Part shown: positions 30,210 to 39,817 of the stretch, piece after piece
Position numbering within the stretch: position 1 is the first letter of the stretch
How the letters are laid out: each line of letters starts with the position of its first letter
NCBI RefSeq assembly: GCF_004364165.1
Contig: NZ_SOAY01000011.1
Coordinates: 558,001 to 622,000 of the forward strand
Origin: Maribacter spongiicola
Lineage (GTDB): Bacteria; Bacteroidota; Bacteroidia; Flavobacteriales; Flavobacteriaceae
Direction: 5' to 3'
DNA: 64,000 nt
The notes under the pieces: model-generated
Databases searched by the model: none
What the model saw: the letters and a program-made list of their open reading frames with translations, nothing else
What the model was told of the DNA's origin: nothing
Made by a program: the position numbers and the translations under genes

Positions 30210-30232
30210 AAAGAGCAATAAAATTGCTCTTT
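30210..30232 (-). terminator. Terminator after the 43-aa gene
   Basis: AAAGAGCAAT (30210-30219) and ATTGCTCTTT (30223-30232) form a perfect 10-bp stem with a 3-nt loop; on minus it is followed by a long T run. It lies 22 bp after the stop of the 43-residue gene. Confidence 0.8.
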
Positions 30233-30254
30233 AATTTTGAAGAATAATTTCGAA

Positions 30255-30386
30255 TTATATTCTCTTAGTAATCTTTTTCTTTTCAATATTTAATTGCTGA
30301 TTATCAATATCAATAATCGGTGCAGTCATTGCTAAAAGGAATACACCTAATGCGATTGATGCTAATAATGTTTTTTTGTTTTTCAT
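30255..30386 (-). CDS. Small hydrophobic peptide, 43 aa
   Basis: From the ATG at 30386: MKNKKTLLASIALGVFLLAM, then TAPIIDIDNQQLNIEKKKIT and KRI. It has the shape of a signal sequence or single N-terminal membrane anchor followed by a short basic tail. A strong terminator follows 22 bp after the stop, which supports a real transcript. It is too short for most gene callers. Function unknown; it could be a small exported peptide. Confidence 0.5.
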   Translation of the reverse strand: MKNKKTLLASIALGVFLLAMTAPIIDIDNQQLNIEKKKITKRI

Positions 30387-30614
30387 GTTCAAGGGGTTTT
30401 GGTTATACTAAATATTTAGCTCTCCTACAAACGTAAGAAAAAATATACAATTAAATTACCTTTTGTCGTTAAAATTACATACTTAATCTGATTTTTTATA
30501 CTTTTTATCGAATTGTTGGTTTTTCATCGAAAAAATGCAATAAAGAAGTGGTCTGAACGATATATGATTTTTAGTTAACAATTCAAAAAGCAACCTTGAT
30601 AGCAATTTCCTTAA

Positions 30615-31025
30615 TTACGAAAGCGTTAATTTTCTTGTTCGTTCATCAATAATTTCAATTTTAATGTTCTGAACATCATTAGGTATAAGGTTTGGAATCT
30701 TTTCCGGCCATTCCATAAATATCCATCCTTTTGAAGCTAAGTAATCATCTAAACCCATATCCATGGCTTCTTCTTCACTATTCAAACGATAAAAGTCAAA
30801 ATGATACCCAAGCAACTCTCCTGATTCTAGTGCATATTCATTGACCAATCCAAACGTAGGGCTACTAACATTATCACTACTACCTAACTCCTTTATGAGT
30901 GCTTTTATTAATGTTGTTTTTCCTGCTCCCATGGGGGCATAAAATGCCAACATCTTGCTGCTTGCTGATTTAATAATCTGTTTCGCAATGCTGTTTAATT
31001 CACTTTCAGTATAAATGAATTCCAT
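30615..31025 (-). CDS. tsaE: tRNA threonylcarbamoyladenosine biosynthesis ATPase
   Basis: 136 residues. P-loop MGAGKTTLIKAL (about 32-43), SPTFGLVNEYAL switch region, DFYRLNSEEEAMDMGLDDYL, and FMEWPEKIPNLIP, all typical of TsaE. Works with TsaB and TsaD to install t6A at position 37 of ANN-decoding tRNAs. It follows the porX gene by 9 bp, so the two are very likely cotranscribed, a linkage I recall in Bacteroidota. Confidence 0.94.
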   Translation of the reverse strand: MEFIYTESELNSIAKQIIKSASSKMLAFYAPMGAGKTTLIKALIKELGSSDNVSSPTFGLVNEYALESGELLGYHFDFYRLNSEEEAMDMGLDDYLASKGWIFMEWPEKIPNLIPNDVQNIKIEIIDERTRKLTLS

Positions 31026-31034
31026 ATTATAATT

Positions 31035-32579
31035 CTATTTAGGTTCCAAAACTACAAAAGGTATGATCATTTCTTCTAATGAAACTCCCCCATGTTGGTA
31101 GGTGTTTCTATAATAGCTTACGTAGTGGTTATAATTATTTGGGTAGGCAAAGAATAAATCATTTTTTGCAAAAATATAAGAACTACTCATATTTATACTT
31201 GGTAGGTAAATAGATTTTGGAGCCTTTGCAGCAAGTACTTCATTTTTTTCATACGTTAGACTTCTACCGGTTTTATAACGAAGATTGGAACTTGTATCTC
31301 TGTCGCCAACAACCTTAGAGGGCGATTTTACATTAATGGTTCCGTGGTCGGTCGTAATGATTAATTTCATTCCCAAGGTCTGTGCTTGCTGTATGATTTC
31401 TAACATCGGTGAATTCTTAAACCAACTCGTAGTCAATGATCGGTAAGATTTATCATTTGAAGCTAGTTCTTTAATTACTTCCATTTCTGTCTTAGCATGT
31501 GAAAGCATATCTACAAAATTGTATACGATTACCGTTAAGTCGTTATCTTTTTGCGATTTAAAATTCTGACTTAAATTTTTGCCTTGCTTAAGGCTACTTA
31601 TTTTATGATATTCCCATTTTAAATCTAAGCCTAGCCTTTTTAACTGTGCATCTAAAAATTTGTCTTCAAACAAATTTTTACCACCTTCATCGGTATCATT
31701 TTTCCACCATTCAGGATATTTTTTCTCCATGTCTAGGGGAGTCAAACCAGAGAATATCGCATTACGTGCATATTGTGTAGCAGTTGGCAATATGCTATAG
31801 TATGAGTCTTCTTTCTTCTTTTTATAAAAAGAGTTGACCGTTTCTTCAAAAGCATACCATTGATCGTAGCGTAAGTTATCTACTACTATCAACAAGGTTT
31901 TTGAATCTTTGATTTCGGGTGCAATCCACTCTTTAAATATCGTGTGAGACATTATTGGCGCATCTGAGTCTGTGAACCAACCTTCATAATTACGTTCTAC
32001 AAACTTTCCGAATTGTTGATTTGCTTCCGTTTTTTGAGATTCTAAAATTTCAAACATTCCGCTGTCCTCAATTTCCTCTAACTGCAATTCCCAATAAATT
32101 AGTTTCTTATATAAATCTGCCCATTCTTGATACGAGTTGACCATTGAAAGATCCATGGCTATCTTTCTAAATTCTTGCTGGTAGTTGCTAGTGGTCTTTT
32201 CTGAAACTAATCTTGAGTGGTCTAAATTCTTTTTTAAGGATAGTAGAATCTGATTCGGATTCACAGGTTTTATAAGATAATCGGCGATTTTAGAACCAAT
32301 AGCCTCTTCCATTATAAACTCTTCTTCACTCTTGGTAATCATTACAACAGGTAAAGAGCTGTCAATAACCTTAATTTCAGATAAGGTTTCTAAACCAGAA
32401 ATACCAGGCATATTTTCGTCTAAAAAAACAATATCTACCCTAGTTTTAGATAATTCTTCTAAAGCTTCTTGCCCACTTAAGCAGGTAATAACTTCATAAT
32501 TTTTTGCTTCTAAAAAGATGATATGGGGCTTAAGTAGATCAATTTCATCATCTACCCACAATATTTTTATTTTGTTCAT
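31035..32579 (-). CDS. porX: PorX-like response regulator with PglZ/alkaline phosphatase domain
   Basis: 514 residues. Receiver domain at 1-125 with acidic pocket WVDDE, phospho-acceptor D54 in VFLDENMPG and the conserved Lys in VMITKSEE; then a linker and a PglZ-type alkaline-phosphatase-superfamily domain (about 205-514) with LIVVDNLRYDQW, ITTDHGTINV and QHGGVSLEEMIIP. This architecture is that of PorX, which with PorY controls type IX secretion genes in Porphyromonas and Flavobacterium. Divergent from the HD hydrolase gene. Confidence 0.9.
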   Translation of the reverse strand: MNKIKILWVDDEIDLLKPHIIFLEAKNYEVITCLSGQEALEELSKTRVDIVFLDENMPGISGLETLSEIKVIDSSLPVVMITKSEEEFIMEEAIGSKIADYLIKPVNPNQILLSLKKNLDHSRLVSEKTTSNYQQEFRKIAMDLSMVNSYQEWADLYKKLIYWELQLEEIEDSGMFEILESQKTEANQQFGKFVERNYEGWFTDSDAPIMSHTIFKEWIAPEIKDSKTLLIVVDNLRYDQWYAFEETVNSFYKKKKEDSYYSILPTATQYARNAIFSGLTPLDMEKKYPEWWKNDTDEGGKNLFEDKFLDAQLKRLGLDLKWEYHKISSLKQGKNLSQNFKSQKDNDLTVIVYNFVDMLSHAKTEMEVIKELASNDKSYRSLTTSWFKNSPMLEIIQQAQTLGMKLIITTDHGTINVKSPSKVVGDRDTSSNLRYKTGRSLTYEKNEVLAAKAPKSIYLPSINMSSSYIFAKNDLFFAYPNNYNHYVSYYRNTYQHGGVSLEEMIIPFVVLEPK

Positions 32580-32626
32580 TGAATTATTATTTGACGATAA
32601 TCAAATTCTATGCTAATGCTTTTGTA

Positions 32627-32634
32627 TAACTTTG
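32627..32634 (+). promoter_or_regulatory. Possible -7 promoter box for the HD-lpx operon
   Basis: TAACTTTG matches TAnnTTTG perfectly, 31 bp before the TTG start of the HD-domain gene. A TTG at the right upstream distance is not obvious. Confidence 0.4.
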
Positions 32635-32665
32635 AAATGTTAATTTCAGAAAAGACGACGTTATC

Positions 32666-33895
32666 TTGAAGACATCAAACAAATTGAAAATCTTTAATGA
32701 TCCAATTTACGGATTTATTAGAATTCCCAACACGCTCATTTTTGACCTCATTGCAGATCCCTACTTTCAAAGGCTTCGCAGAATATCTCAAATGGGATTG
32801 TCCTATTTAGTGTATCCTGGGGCACACCATACCAGATTTCATCATGCACTAGGCTGTATGTATTTAATGCAGAAATCAATTCAAGTACTTCGTTTTAAGG
32901 GAGTTGAGATAACTGAAACCGAGGAAGAAGGACTTTTGTGTGCTATTCTTTTACATGATATTGGACACGGACCTTTTTCTCACGCTATGGAACATAGTAT
33001 TGTAGAAGGGGTAAGTCATGAATTTATTTCGCTTCAATTTATGCGAGATTTGAATGAGCGATTTAACGGAAGTTTAACGGAGGCTATTTCTATTTTTATC
33101 GGTAATCATTCGAAAAAATTTCTAAATCAATTGGTTTCTAGTCAATTAGACATGGATAGGCTTGACTATTTAAAGCGTGATAGTTTTTATACAGGTGTCG
33201 CTGAAGGTAATACCAATGCTGAACGATTAATTACCATGTTAAATGTCGTTGATGGCAATTTGGTTATTGAAGAAAAAGGAATTTATTCGGTAGAAAAGTT
33301 TTTAATGGCGCGTCGTTTTATGTATTGGCAAGTATATCTACACAAAACAGCAGTTGTTGCCGAGCGCTTACTGATTAATATTTTAAAGAGAGCTAGATTT
33401 TTAATTGAAAAAGGCGAGACCTTAAATTGTAGTAGTGCCTTGCAGTTTTTTTTAACCCATCATATCGATATTAATAATTTTAATATAGACACTTTGGCGA
33501 AGTTTGCCAAATTAGATGATGTTGATATTCTCTCTGCCTTAAAAGAATGGCAATTTTCAGATGACTTCGTGCTGGCTTCTCTTTGCGAGATGATTATCAA
33601 TAGAAAATTGTTACATATTAAGGTTAAAAAAGAACCTATAACTGATAGTAAATTCTTAATACAATTAAATAAAGTAAAAATACAGTATCATCTTACAGAT
33701 GAAGATGCGTCATATTTTGTGTTTAAAGGCGAACTTATGAATAAGGCGTATGATAGGCAGCATCAGACAATCAACATTTTAAGAAAAAACGGAAAAATTA
33801 CCGATGTTGCCAAATTATCTGATCACTTAAATTTAAACGCGCTTTCTAAAACGGTGACCAAATATTATATCTGTTATCCAAAAGAAGGTGTTTAA
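32666..33895 (+). CDS. HD-domain phosphohydrolase
   Basis: 409 residues starting at TTG: MKTSNKLKIFNDPIYGFIRI is the normal family N-terminus and no in-frame ATG fits. HD signature H...HD: HHTRFHHALG (about 52-61) and LLHDIGHGPFSHAMEH (about 94-109), with a distal D in SQLDMDRLDYLKRD. Resembles dNTP triphosphohydrolase-like (SAMHD1-related) proteins. Substrate uncertain. First gene of the lpx operon here, 23 bp before lpxD. Confidence 0.88.
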   Translation: MKTSNKLKIFNDPIYGFIRIPNTLIFDLIADPYFQRLRRISQMGLSYLVYPGAHHTRFHHALGCMYLMQKSIQVLRFKGVEITETEEEGLLCAILLHDIGHGPFSHAMEHSIVEGVSHEFISLQFMRDLNERFNGSLTEAISIFIGNHSKKFLNQLVSSQLDMDRLDYLKRDSFYTGVAEGNTNAERLITMLNVVDGNLVIEEKGIYSVEKFLMARRFMYWQVYLHKTAVVAERLLINILKRARFLIEKGETLNCSSALQFFLTHHIDINNFNIDTLAKFAKLDDVDILSALKEWQFSDDFVLASLCEMIINRKLLHIKVKKEPITDSKFLIQLNKVKIQYHLTDEDASYFVFKGELMNKAYDRQHQTINILRKNGKITDVAKLSDHLNLNALSKTVTKYYICYPKEGV

Positions 33896-33918
33896 CAATT
33901 TTTCTTACTTTTACGCTC

Positions 33919-34935
33919 ATGAAATTTACAGCAGGTCAGATTGCAGGTATCTTAGAAGGAGAAGTGCATGGAAATCCAGAAATAGCCGTACATAAACTTG
34001 CTAAAATCGAGGAAGGCGAAGAAGGTTCCCTTACTTTTTTAGCTAATCCGAAATATACTTCATTCATTTACAAGACAAAGGCATCGGTTACGATAGTCAA
34101 TAAGAGTTTTGTTCCAGAACAAGATTTATTTACCACTTTAATTAAGGTTGAAGATGCGTATAAATCGTTTTCTAAATTACTAGAATACTATAACCAGGTC
34201 AAAAACAATAAGATAGGTATTGAAGAACCGATTTTTAAGTCGGATACTGCAACCTATGGTGCCGATGTCTATATTGGTGCTTTTGCGTATTTAGGAAATA
34301 ACGTAACCTTGGGGGATAATGTTAAAGTATACCCCAATGTTTACATTGGTGATAATGTAAAAATTGGTAATAACGTAATACTTTTTGCAGGAGCCAAGGT
34401 GTATTCAGAAACCATTATCGGTAACAATTGTGTTGTTAATAGTGGTGCAGTGTTAGGTGCTGACGGATTTGGTTTCGCGCCAAATGAAGATGGTGAGTTT
34501 GTAAAAGTGCCTCAAACCGGGAATGTTATTTTAGAAGATAATGTTGATATAGGTGCTGGTACTACAATTGACAGGGCTACTTTAGGTTCTACGATTTTAA
34601 GAAAAGGAGTGAAGCTAGACAATCAAATACAGATTGCACATAACGTTGAAATTGGCGAGCATACGGTTATTGCTGCCCAAACCGGTATAGCGGGTTCTAC
34701 AAAAATAGGAAAGCATTGTATGATTGGTGGGCAAGTAGGTATAGTTGGTCATATCGTTATTGGTGACAATGTAAAAATTCAGGCACAATCAGGTATAGGG
34801 AGAAATGTCAAGGATAATGAAGTGCTGCAAGGGTCACCAGCATTAAATTATGGTGATTACAACAAATCATATGTTCATTTTAAGAATTTACCGAGAATAA
34901 TAAGTAGAATCGACACCTTAGAAAAGAAAGATTGA
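33919..34935 (+). CDS. lpxD: UDP-3-O-acylglucosamine N-acyltransferase
   Basis: 338 residues. N-terminal uridine-binding domain (about 1-100), then left-handed beta-helix hexapeptide repeats (about 105-310, GNNVTLGDNVKVYPNVYIGD), with the catalytic His in IQIAHNVEIGEH (about 239) and a C-terminal helix. Adds the second acyl chain in lipid A synthesis. Its stop is 2 bp before the LpxC-FabZ start. A second LpxD-like gene lies 4 kb downstream. Confidence 0.94.
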   Translation: MKFTAGQIAGILEGEVHGNPEIAVHKLAKIEEGEEGSLTFLANPKYTSFIYKTKASVTIVNKSFVPEQDLFTTLIKVEDAYKSFSKLLEYYNQVKNNKIGIEEPIFKSDTATYGADVYIGAFAYLGNNVTLGDNVKVYPNVYIGDNVKIGNNVILFAGAKVYSETIIGNNCVVNSGAVLGADGFGFAPNEDGEFVKVPQTGNVILEDNVDIGAGTTIDRATLGSTILRKGVKLDNQIQIAHNVEIGEHTVIAAQTGIAGSTKIGKHCMIGGQVGIVGHIVIGDNVKIQAQSGIGRNVKDNEVLQGSPALNYGDYNKSYVHFKNLPRIISRIDTLEKKD

Positions 34936-34937
34936 CG

Positions 34938-36338
34938 ATGAGTACAACAAACAACAAACAAAGAACAATTAGTAAAGAAGTAAGCCTAACGGGAGTTGGC
35001 TTGCATACTGGAAGCAATGTTACCATTAAATTTTTACCTGCAGATGAAAACCACGGTTATGCATTTAAAAGGGTAGATTTAGAAGGGGAACCAATTATAC
35101 CAGCCGATGCTAACCTAGTTATAAACACACAAAGAGGCACCAATTTGGAGAAGAATGGTGTTAAAATTCAAACTTCAGAGCATGTTTTGGCAGCTTTGGT
35201 GGGTCTTGAAATAGATAATGTACTAATTGAGTTGAACGCTGCAGAGCCACCTATTATGGATGGTTCTTCTAAATTCTTTGTAGAAGTTTTAGAGAATGCC
35301 GGTATCGTTGAGCAAGAAGCTGAACGTGAAGAGTACATTGTTAAAGATGTAATTTCTTTTAAGGATGAAGAGACAGGTAGTGAAATAACTATTATACCAT
35401 CAGACGAATATCAATTGATGACAATGGTTGATTTTGGAACTAAAGTTTTAGGAACCCAAAACGCTACATTAGAAAAACTTTCTGATTTTAAATCTGAAAT
35501 TTCAAATGCCCGTACCTTTAGTTTTCTACACGAGTTAGAAATGCTTTTGGAAAACGGACTAATAAAAGGTGGTGATCTAAACAATGCTATTGTTTATGTA
35601 GATAAGGAAATTTCTCAAGCTACCATGACGAAATTAGAGAAGGCTTTTGATAAGAAGAAGCTTTCTGTTAAGGCAAACGGTATTTTAGATAACCTAACAT
35701 TACACCAGCCTAACGAAGCAGCAAGACATAAATTATTAGATGTTATTGGTGATTTAGCTTTAATTGGTACACGTATACGTGGTAAGGTAATTGCAAACAA
35801 GCCTGGTCATTACGTAAACAATCAATTTGCGAAGAAGCTTTCACAAATTATCAAATTAGAAAAACGAAATAAAGTTCCGAAGTACGACTTAAGTTTACCT
35901 CCTTTAATGGATATCCATAAGATTATGGATATGTTACCGCATAGACCTCCATTTTTATTGATAGATCGTATAATCGAGCTGTCGGAAGAGCATGTAGTGG
36001 GTATGAAAAATGTTACCATGAACGAACCTTTCTTCGTTGGGCATTTTCCTGGAGCACCAGTAATGCCGGGTGTACTTCAAGTAGAGGCGATGGCGCAAAC
36101 AGGTGGTATTTTAGTTTTAAGTACGGTACCGGATCCAGAAAATTATTTGACTTTATTTATGAAAATAGATAAAGTGAAATTTAAAAGGCAAGTATTGCCA
36201 GGCGATACATTAATATTTCACTGTAGTTTAATTACACCGATTAGAAGAGGTATTTGTCATATGCAAGCTTATGCATATGCAAATGACAAATTGGTAAGTG
36301 AAGCTGAATTAATGGCGCAAATAGTTAAAAGAACATAG
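34938..36338 (+). CDS. lpxC-fabZ: Bifunctional LpxC deacetylase / FabZ dehydratase
   Basis: 466 residues from the ATG at 34938 (a TTG two codons earlier overlaps the lpxD stop). N-terminal LpxC (about 1-305) with zinc-site HVLAALVGLEIDNVLIELN and HKLLDVIGDLALIG; C-terminal FabZ (about 315-465) with MLPHRPPFLLIDRI and the catalytic NEPFFVGHFPGAPVMPGVL. The fusion is characteristic of Bacteroidota and Chlorobi. It couples the committed step of lipid A synthesis to 3-hydroxyacyl-ACP dehydration. Confidence 0.96.
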   Translation: MSTTNNKQRTISKEVSLTGVGLHTGSNVTIKFLPADENHGYAFKRVDLEGEPIIPADANLVINTQRGTNLEKNGVKIQTSEHVLAALVGLEIDNVLIELNAAEPPIMDGSSKFFVEVLENAGIVEQEAEREEYIVKDVISFKDEETGSEITIIPSDEYQLMTMVDFGTKVLGTQNATLEKLSDFKSEISNARTFSFLHELEMLLENGLIKGGDLNNAIVYVDKEISQATMTKLEKAFDKKKLSVKANGILDNLTLHQPNEAARHKLLDVIGDLALIGTRIRGKVIANKPGHYVNNQFAKKLSQIIKLEKRNKVPKYDLSLPPLMDIHKIMDMLPHRPPFLLIDRIIELSEEHVVGMKNVTMNEPFFVGHFPGAPVMPGVLQVEAMAQTGGILVLSTVPDPENYLTLFMKIDKVKFKRQVLPGDTLIFHCSLITPIRRGICHMQAYAYANDKLVSEAELMAQIVKRT

Positions 36339-36339
36339 A

Positions 36340-37125
36340 ATGAATCAACCTTTAGCCTATATACATCCAGGAGCTAAAATTGCTAAAAACGTAGTAGTTG
36401 AACCTTTCACAACTATCCATAATAATGTTATCATTGGTGATGGTACTTGGATTGGGTCTAATGTGACCATAATGGAAGGTGCTCGCATTGGTAAAAATTG
36501 TAATATTTTTCCTGGTGCAGTAATATCTGCTTCTCCACAAGATTTAAAATACGATGGTGAAGAGACTACCGTTGAAATCGGTGATAACACTACTATTAGA
36601 GAATGTGCTACCATACACAAAGGTACCTCTGACCGTATGAAAACAGTCATCGGTAAAAATTGTCTAATAATGGCATATTGCCACGTGGCTCATGATTGCT
36701 TAGTAGGAGATAATTGTATTTTCTCAAATAACTCTACCTTGGCAGGTCATGTTACTATTGGCGACAATGTAATATTGGCTGGGTTGGTAGCTGTACATCA
36801 ATTTGTGTCGGTTGGTCAACATGCTTTTGTAACGGGAGGATCTTTGGTAAGAAAAGATGTTCCTCCTTATGTAAAAGCAGCAAGAGAGCCTTTATCTTAT
36901 GTTGGAATCAATTCTGTGGGATTAAGAAGAAGAGGATTTGTATCTGATAAAATTAGAGAAATTCAGAATATCTACAGAATTCTATATCAAAAGAACTATA
37001 ACAACACGCAAGCAGTTCAAATTATTGAAGCAGAAATGGAAGCAACGCCAGAGCGTGATGAAATATTACAATTTATTCGTGATTCACAACGCGGAATTAT
37101 GAAAGGGTATTTCAGTAATAACTAA
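36340..37125 (+). CDS. lpxA: Acyl-ACP:UDP-N-acetylglucosamine O-acyltransferase
   Basis: 261 residues. Hexapeptide-repeat beta-helix from the N-terminus, catalytic His in MAYCHVAHDCLVGDN (about 119-125), family-typical IHKGTSDRMKTVIG, and a C-terminal helical domain (GLRRRGFVSDKIREIQNIYR). First acylation in lipid A synthesis. Begins 1 bp after lpxC-fabZ, so translationally linked. Confidence 0.96.
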   Translation: MNQPLAYIHPGAKIAKNVVVEPFTTIHNNVIIGDGTWIGSNVTIMEGARIGKNCNIFPGAVISASPQDLKYDGEETTVEIGDNTTIRECATIHKGTSDRMKTVIGKNCLIMAYCHVAHDCLVGDNCIFSNNSTLAGHVTIGDNVILAGLVAVHQFVSVGQHAFVTGGSLVRKDVPPYVKAAREPLSYVGINSVGLRRRGFVSDKIREIQNIYRILYQKNYNNTQAVQIIEAEMEATPERDEILQFIRDSQRGIMKGYFSNN

Positions 37126-37221
37126 ATTTGAGGTATTAAATAATTAGATTTTAATATTAATTATTTAAAAAAAAAAACAATCAGTAACTAGTAGGAAATA
37201 ACGAATAACGAAAATAAAATA

Positions 37222-37788
37222 ATGGCTTCTACATCAGATATAAGAAAAGGACTATGCATAAGATATAATAACGATATCTATAAGATTATTGAATTTTTAC
37301 ACGTAAAACCGGGTAAAGGTCCTGCATTTGTGCGTACTAAATTAAGAAGTGTCACAAATGGTAAAGTATTGGACAACACGTTTTCAGCTGGTCATAAAAT
37401 TGATGATGTTCGTGTAGAAACACGTTCTTATCAATACTTGTATCCAGAAGGTGAAACATATCACTTTATGAATACTGATGATTATAACCAAATAACGCTT
37501 CAAGAGAGTTCTTTAGATGCTCCTGGCTTATTGAAAGAAGGTGAGATTGTTACCATTTTATTCAATACCGAAGATAGCATGCCGTTATCTGTTGATATGC
37601 CCGCAAGTGTAGTTTTAGAGATAACTTATACCGAACCTGGTGTAAAAGGTAATACTGCTACGAATGCAACAAAGCCAGCAACAGTAGAAACAGGGGCAGA
37701 GGTAAATGTGCCATTATTTATTAACGAAGGTGATAAAATTAAAGTTGATACTGCTACAGGTTCTTATATGGAACGTGTTAAGGAGTAG
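37222..37788 (+). CDS. efp: Translation elongation factor P
   Basis: 188 residues, three OB-like domains. Modification-site loop VKPGKGPAFVRTKLRS with Lys32. Relieves ribosome stalling at polyproline. Whether Lys32 is modified, and by what, cannot be told here; no modification gene is adjacent. Embedded in the lpx operon, an arrangement I recall in Bacteroidota. Confidence 0.95.
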   Translation: MASTSDIRKGLCIRYNNDIYKIIEFLHVKPGKGPAFVRTKLRSVTNGKVLDNTFSAGHKIDDVRVETRSYQYLYPEGETYHFMNTDDYNQITLQESSLDAPGLLKEGEIVTILFNTEDSMPLSVDMPASVVLEITYTEPGVKGNTATNATKPATVETGAEVNVPLFINEGDKIKVDTATGSYMERVKE

Positions 37789-37831
37789 TACTTTCTTTAT
37801 AATTCACTAATTAGAGACATAAGACAGTCAA

Positions 37832-38767
37832 TTGAAATTTCCAACTACTTTTTCATTAAAACAGATTGCTGATATATTATCGTGCGAATATGTTGGTCAA
37901 GATGATTATCCTGTTCTAGGCATGAATGAAATTCATGTTGTAGTAAACGGTGATATTGTTTTTGTAGATCATCCAAAGTACTATGATAAAGCTTTAGAGT
38001 CTAAGGCTAGTGTTATCTTAATAAATAAAAAGGTAGACTGCCCTGAAGGCAAAGCATTGTTAATTTCAGATGATCCCTTTAGAGATTTTAATAAATTAAC
38101 TACATTCTTTCAGCCGTTTGTGCCAAATAGCCAGACAATTGCTGCTACAGCGAAAATCGGGAAAGATACCGTTATTCAACCCAATTGCTTTATAGGTAAT
38201 AATGTTGAGATAGGTAACAATTGCCTTATACACTCAAACGTTACCATTTATGATAATTGTGTAGTAGGTAATAATGTTACTATACATGCAGGTAGTGTTT
38301 TAGGTGCTGATGCATTTTATTATAAAAAACGTCCTGAAGGTTTCGATAAGCTAATATCTGGCGGAAGAGTTGTTTTGAAAGATAATGTAGATATCGGAGC
38401 TCTTTGTACAATCGATAGAGGTGTAACCGGTGACACTACAATAGGTTTTGGTACCAAACTAGATAACCAAGTTCATGTAGGTCATGATACCGTAATTGGT
38501 GAGAAGTGTTTAATTGCTTCACAAACCGGTATTGCTGGTTGTGTTATTATAGAAGATGAAGTTACGATTTGGGGACAAGTAGGAACCAATAGCGGAATAA
38601 CAATTGGTGCAAAAGCGGTAATAATGGGGCAAACCGGAGTTACAAAATCAGTGAAAGGTGGTAAGAGTTATTTTGGTACTCCTATCGAAGAATCACGTGA
38701 AAAGTTGAAACAATTAGCCTATATCAAGAAGATTCCAGAAATAATTAAAAAAATGGATAAGAAATAA
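37832..38767 (+). CDS. Second LpxD-like hexapeptide acyltransferase
   Basis: 311 residues starting at TTG (MKFPTTFSLKQIADILSCEY). Same layout as the lpxD at 33.9 kb: N-terminal uridine-binding-like domain, then hexapeptide repeats with the His motif VHVGHDTVIGEKCLIASQTG. C-terminus shorter (EIIKKMDKK). The retained His suggests it is an active acyltransferase on a UDP-sugar, not a relic. It could modify a different acyl acceptor or chain. Follows efp by 43 bp. Confidence 0.87.
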   Translation: MKFPTTFSLKQIADILSCEYVGQDDYPVLGMNEIHVVVNGDIVFVDHPKYYDKALESKASVILINKKVDCPEGKALLISDDPFRDFNKLTTFFQPFVPNSQTIAATAKIGKDTVIQPNCFIGNNVEIGNNCLIHSNVTIYDNCVVGNNVTIHAGSVLGADAFYYKKRPEGFDKLISGGRVVLKDNVDIGALCTIDRGVTGDTTIGFGTKLDNQVHVGHDTVIGEKCLIASQTGIAGCVIIEDEVTIWGQVGTNSGITIGAKAVIMGQTGVTKSVKGGKSYFGTPIEESREKLKQLAYIKKIPEIIKKMDKK

Positions 38768-38801
38768 GGGTGTACATGCTATAAAAGTCATTAACAACTT
38801 A

Positions 38802-38809
38802 TATTTTTG
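38802..38809 (+). promoter_or_regulatory. Possible -7 promoter box for sucD
   Basis: TATTTTTG fits TAnnTTTG, 29 bp before the sucD start codon. Confidence 0.35.
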
Positions 38810-38838
38810 TTCCAATCAAAAAATAAAACTACAGTAGT

Positions 38839-39711
38839 ATGAGCGTATTAGTAAATAAGGATTCAAAAATAATCGTACAAGGTTTCACTGGTAGTGAAGG
38901 TACTTTCCATGCCGGACAGATGATTGAGTACGGTACTAATATCGTAGGTGGTGTTACTCCGGGTAAAGGAGGACAAGAACATTTAGGAAAACCTGTATTC
39001 AACACGGTTTCTGAAGCTGTTGAGAAAGTAGGTGCAGATACTACTATCATATTTGTTCCACCAGCTTTTGCTGCAGATGCCATTATGGAAGCTGCCGAAG
39101 CAGGTATTAAAGTTATTATTACAATTACAGAAGGTATTCCTGTTGCCGATATGGTTAAGGTTGCCAACTATATTAAGAATAAAGATTGTCGTTTAATCGG
39201 CCCTAACTGTCCTGGTGTTATTACTCCAGGTGAGGCTAAAGTTGGTATTATGCCAGGTTTTGTTTTCAAAGAAGGTAATGTTGGTATTGTATCTAAATCA
39301 GGTACATTAACTTATGAAGCTGCTGATCAAGTAGTACGTCAAGGTTTAGGTATTACAACTGCAATCGGTATTGGTGGTGATCCAATTATTGGAACTACAA
39401 CTAAAGAAGCTGTTGAACTTTTAATCAATGATCCAGATACTAAGTGTGTGGTTATGATTGGTGAAATTGGCGGACAATTAGAAGCTGATGCTGCACAATG
39501 GTACAAAGCTAGTGGTAGCAAAAAACCAGTTGTTGGTTTTATCGCAGGTGAAACTGCTCCTGCTGGTCGTACTATGGGTCATGCTGGTGCAATTGTAGGT
39601 GGTAGCGATGATACTGCGCAAGCTAAAAAACAAATCATGAGAGATTGTGGTATTCACGTTGTAGATTCTCCAGCAGAAATTGGTTTGAAAGTAAAAGAAG
39701 TAATGGGTTAA
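38839..39711 (+). CDS. sucD: Succinyl-CoA synthetase (ADP-forming) alpha subunit
   Basis: 290 residues. CoA-binding N-terminal domain ([20 protein letters not shown]), ATP-citrate lyase/SCS signature [13 protein letters not shown], and the phosphohistidine loop [10 protein letters not shown]. Works with SucC in the TCA cycle; sucC is not in this window, so the subunit genes are split. Followed by a clear terminator. Confidence 0.95.
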   Translation: MSVLVNKDSKIIVQGFTGSEGTFHAGQMIEYGTNIVGGVTPGKGGQEHLGKPVFNTVSEAVEKVGADTTIIFVPPAFAADAIMEAAEAGIKVIITITEGIPVADMVKVANYIKNKDCRLIGPNCPGVITPGEAKVGIMPGFVFKEGNVGIVSKSGTLTYEAADQVVRQGLGITTAIGIGGDPIIGTTTKEAVELLINDPDTKCVVMIGEIGGQLEADAAQWYKASGSKKPVVGFIAGETAPAGRTMGHAGAIVGGSDDTAQAKKQIMRDCGIHVVDSPAEIGLKVKEVMG

Positions 39712-39732
39712 GAACTCATATTTTTCATATAA

Positions 39733-39759
39733 AATCCCGTTTATAGCGGGATTTTTTTT
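39733..39759 (+). terminator. Intrinsic terminator after sucD
   Basis: AATCCCG (39733-39739) pairs with CGGGATT (39747-39753), followed by T residues to 39759. Confidence 0.9.
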
Positions 39760-39781
39760 AGCCTATAAATTAAACAAAAGG

Positions 39782-39789
39782 TATATTTG
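39782..39789 (+). promoter_or_regulatory. -7 promoter box for fabG
   Basis: TATATTTG is a perfect TAnnTTTG match, 28 bp before the fabG start codon and just after the sucD terminator. Confidence 0.5.
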
Positions 39790-39817
39790 GTAAACATCGG
39801 TTTAAAATAACGGACTT

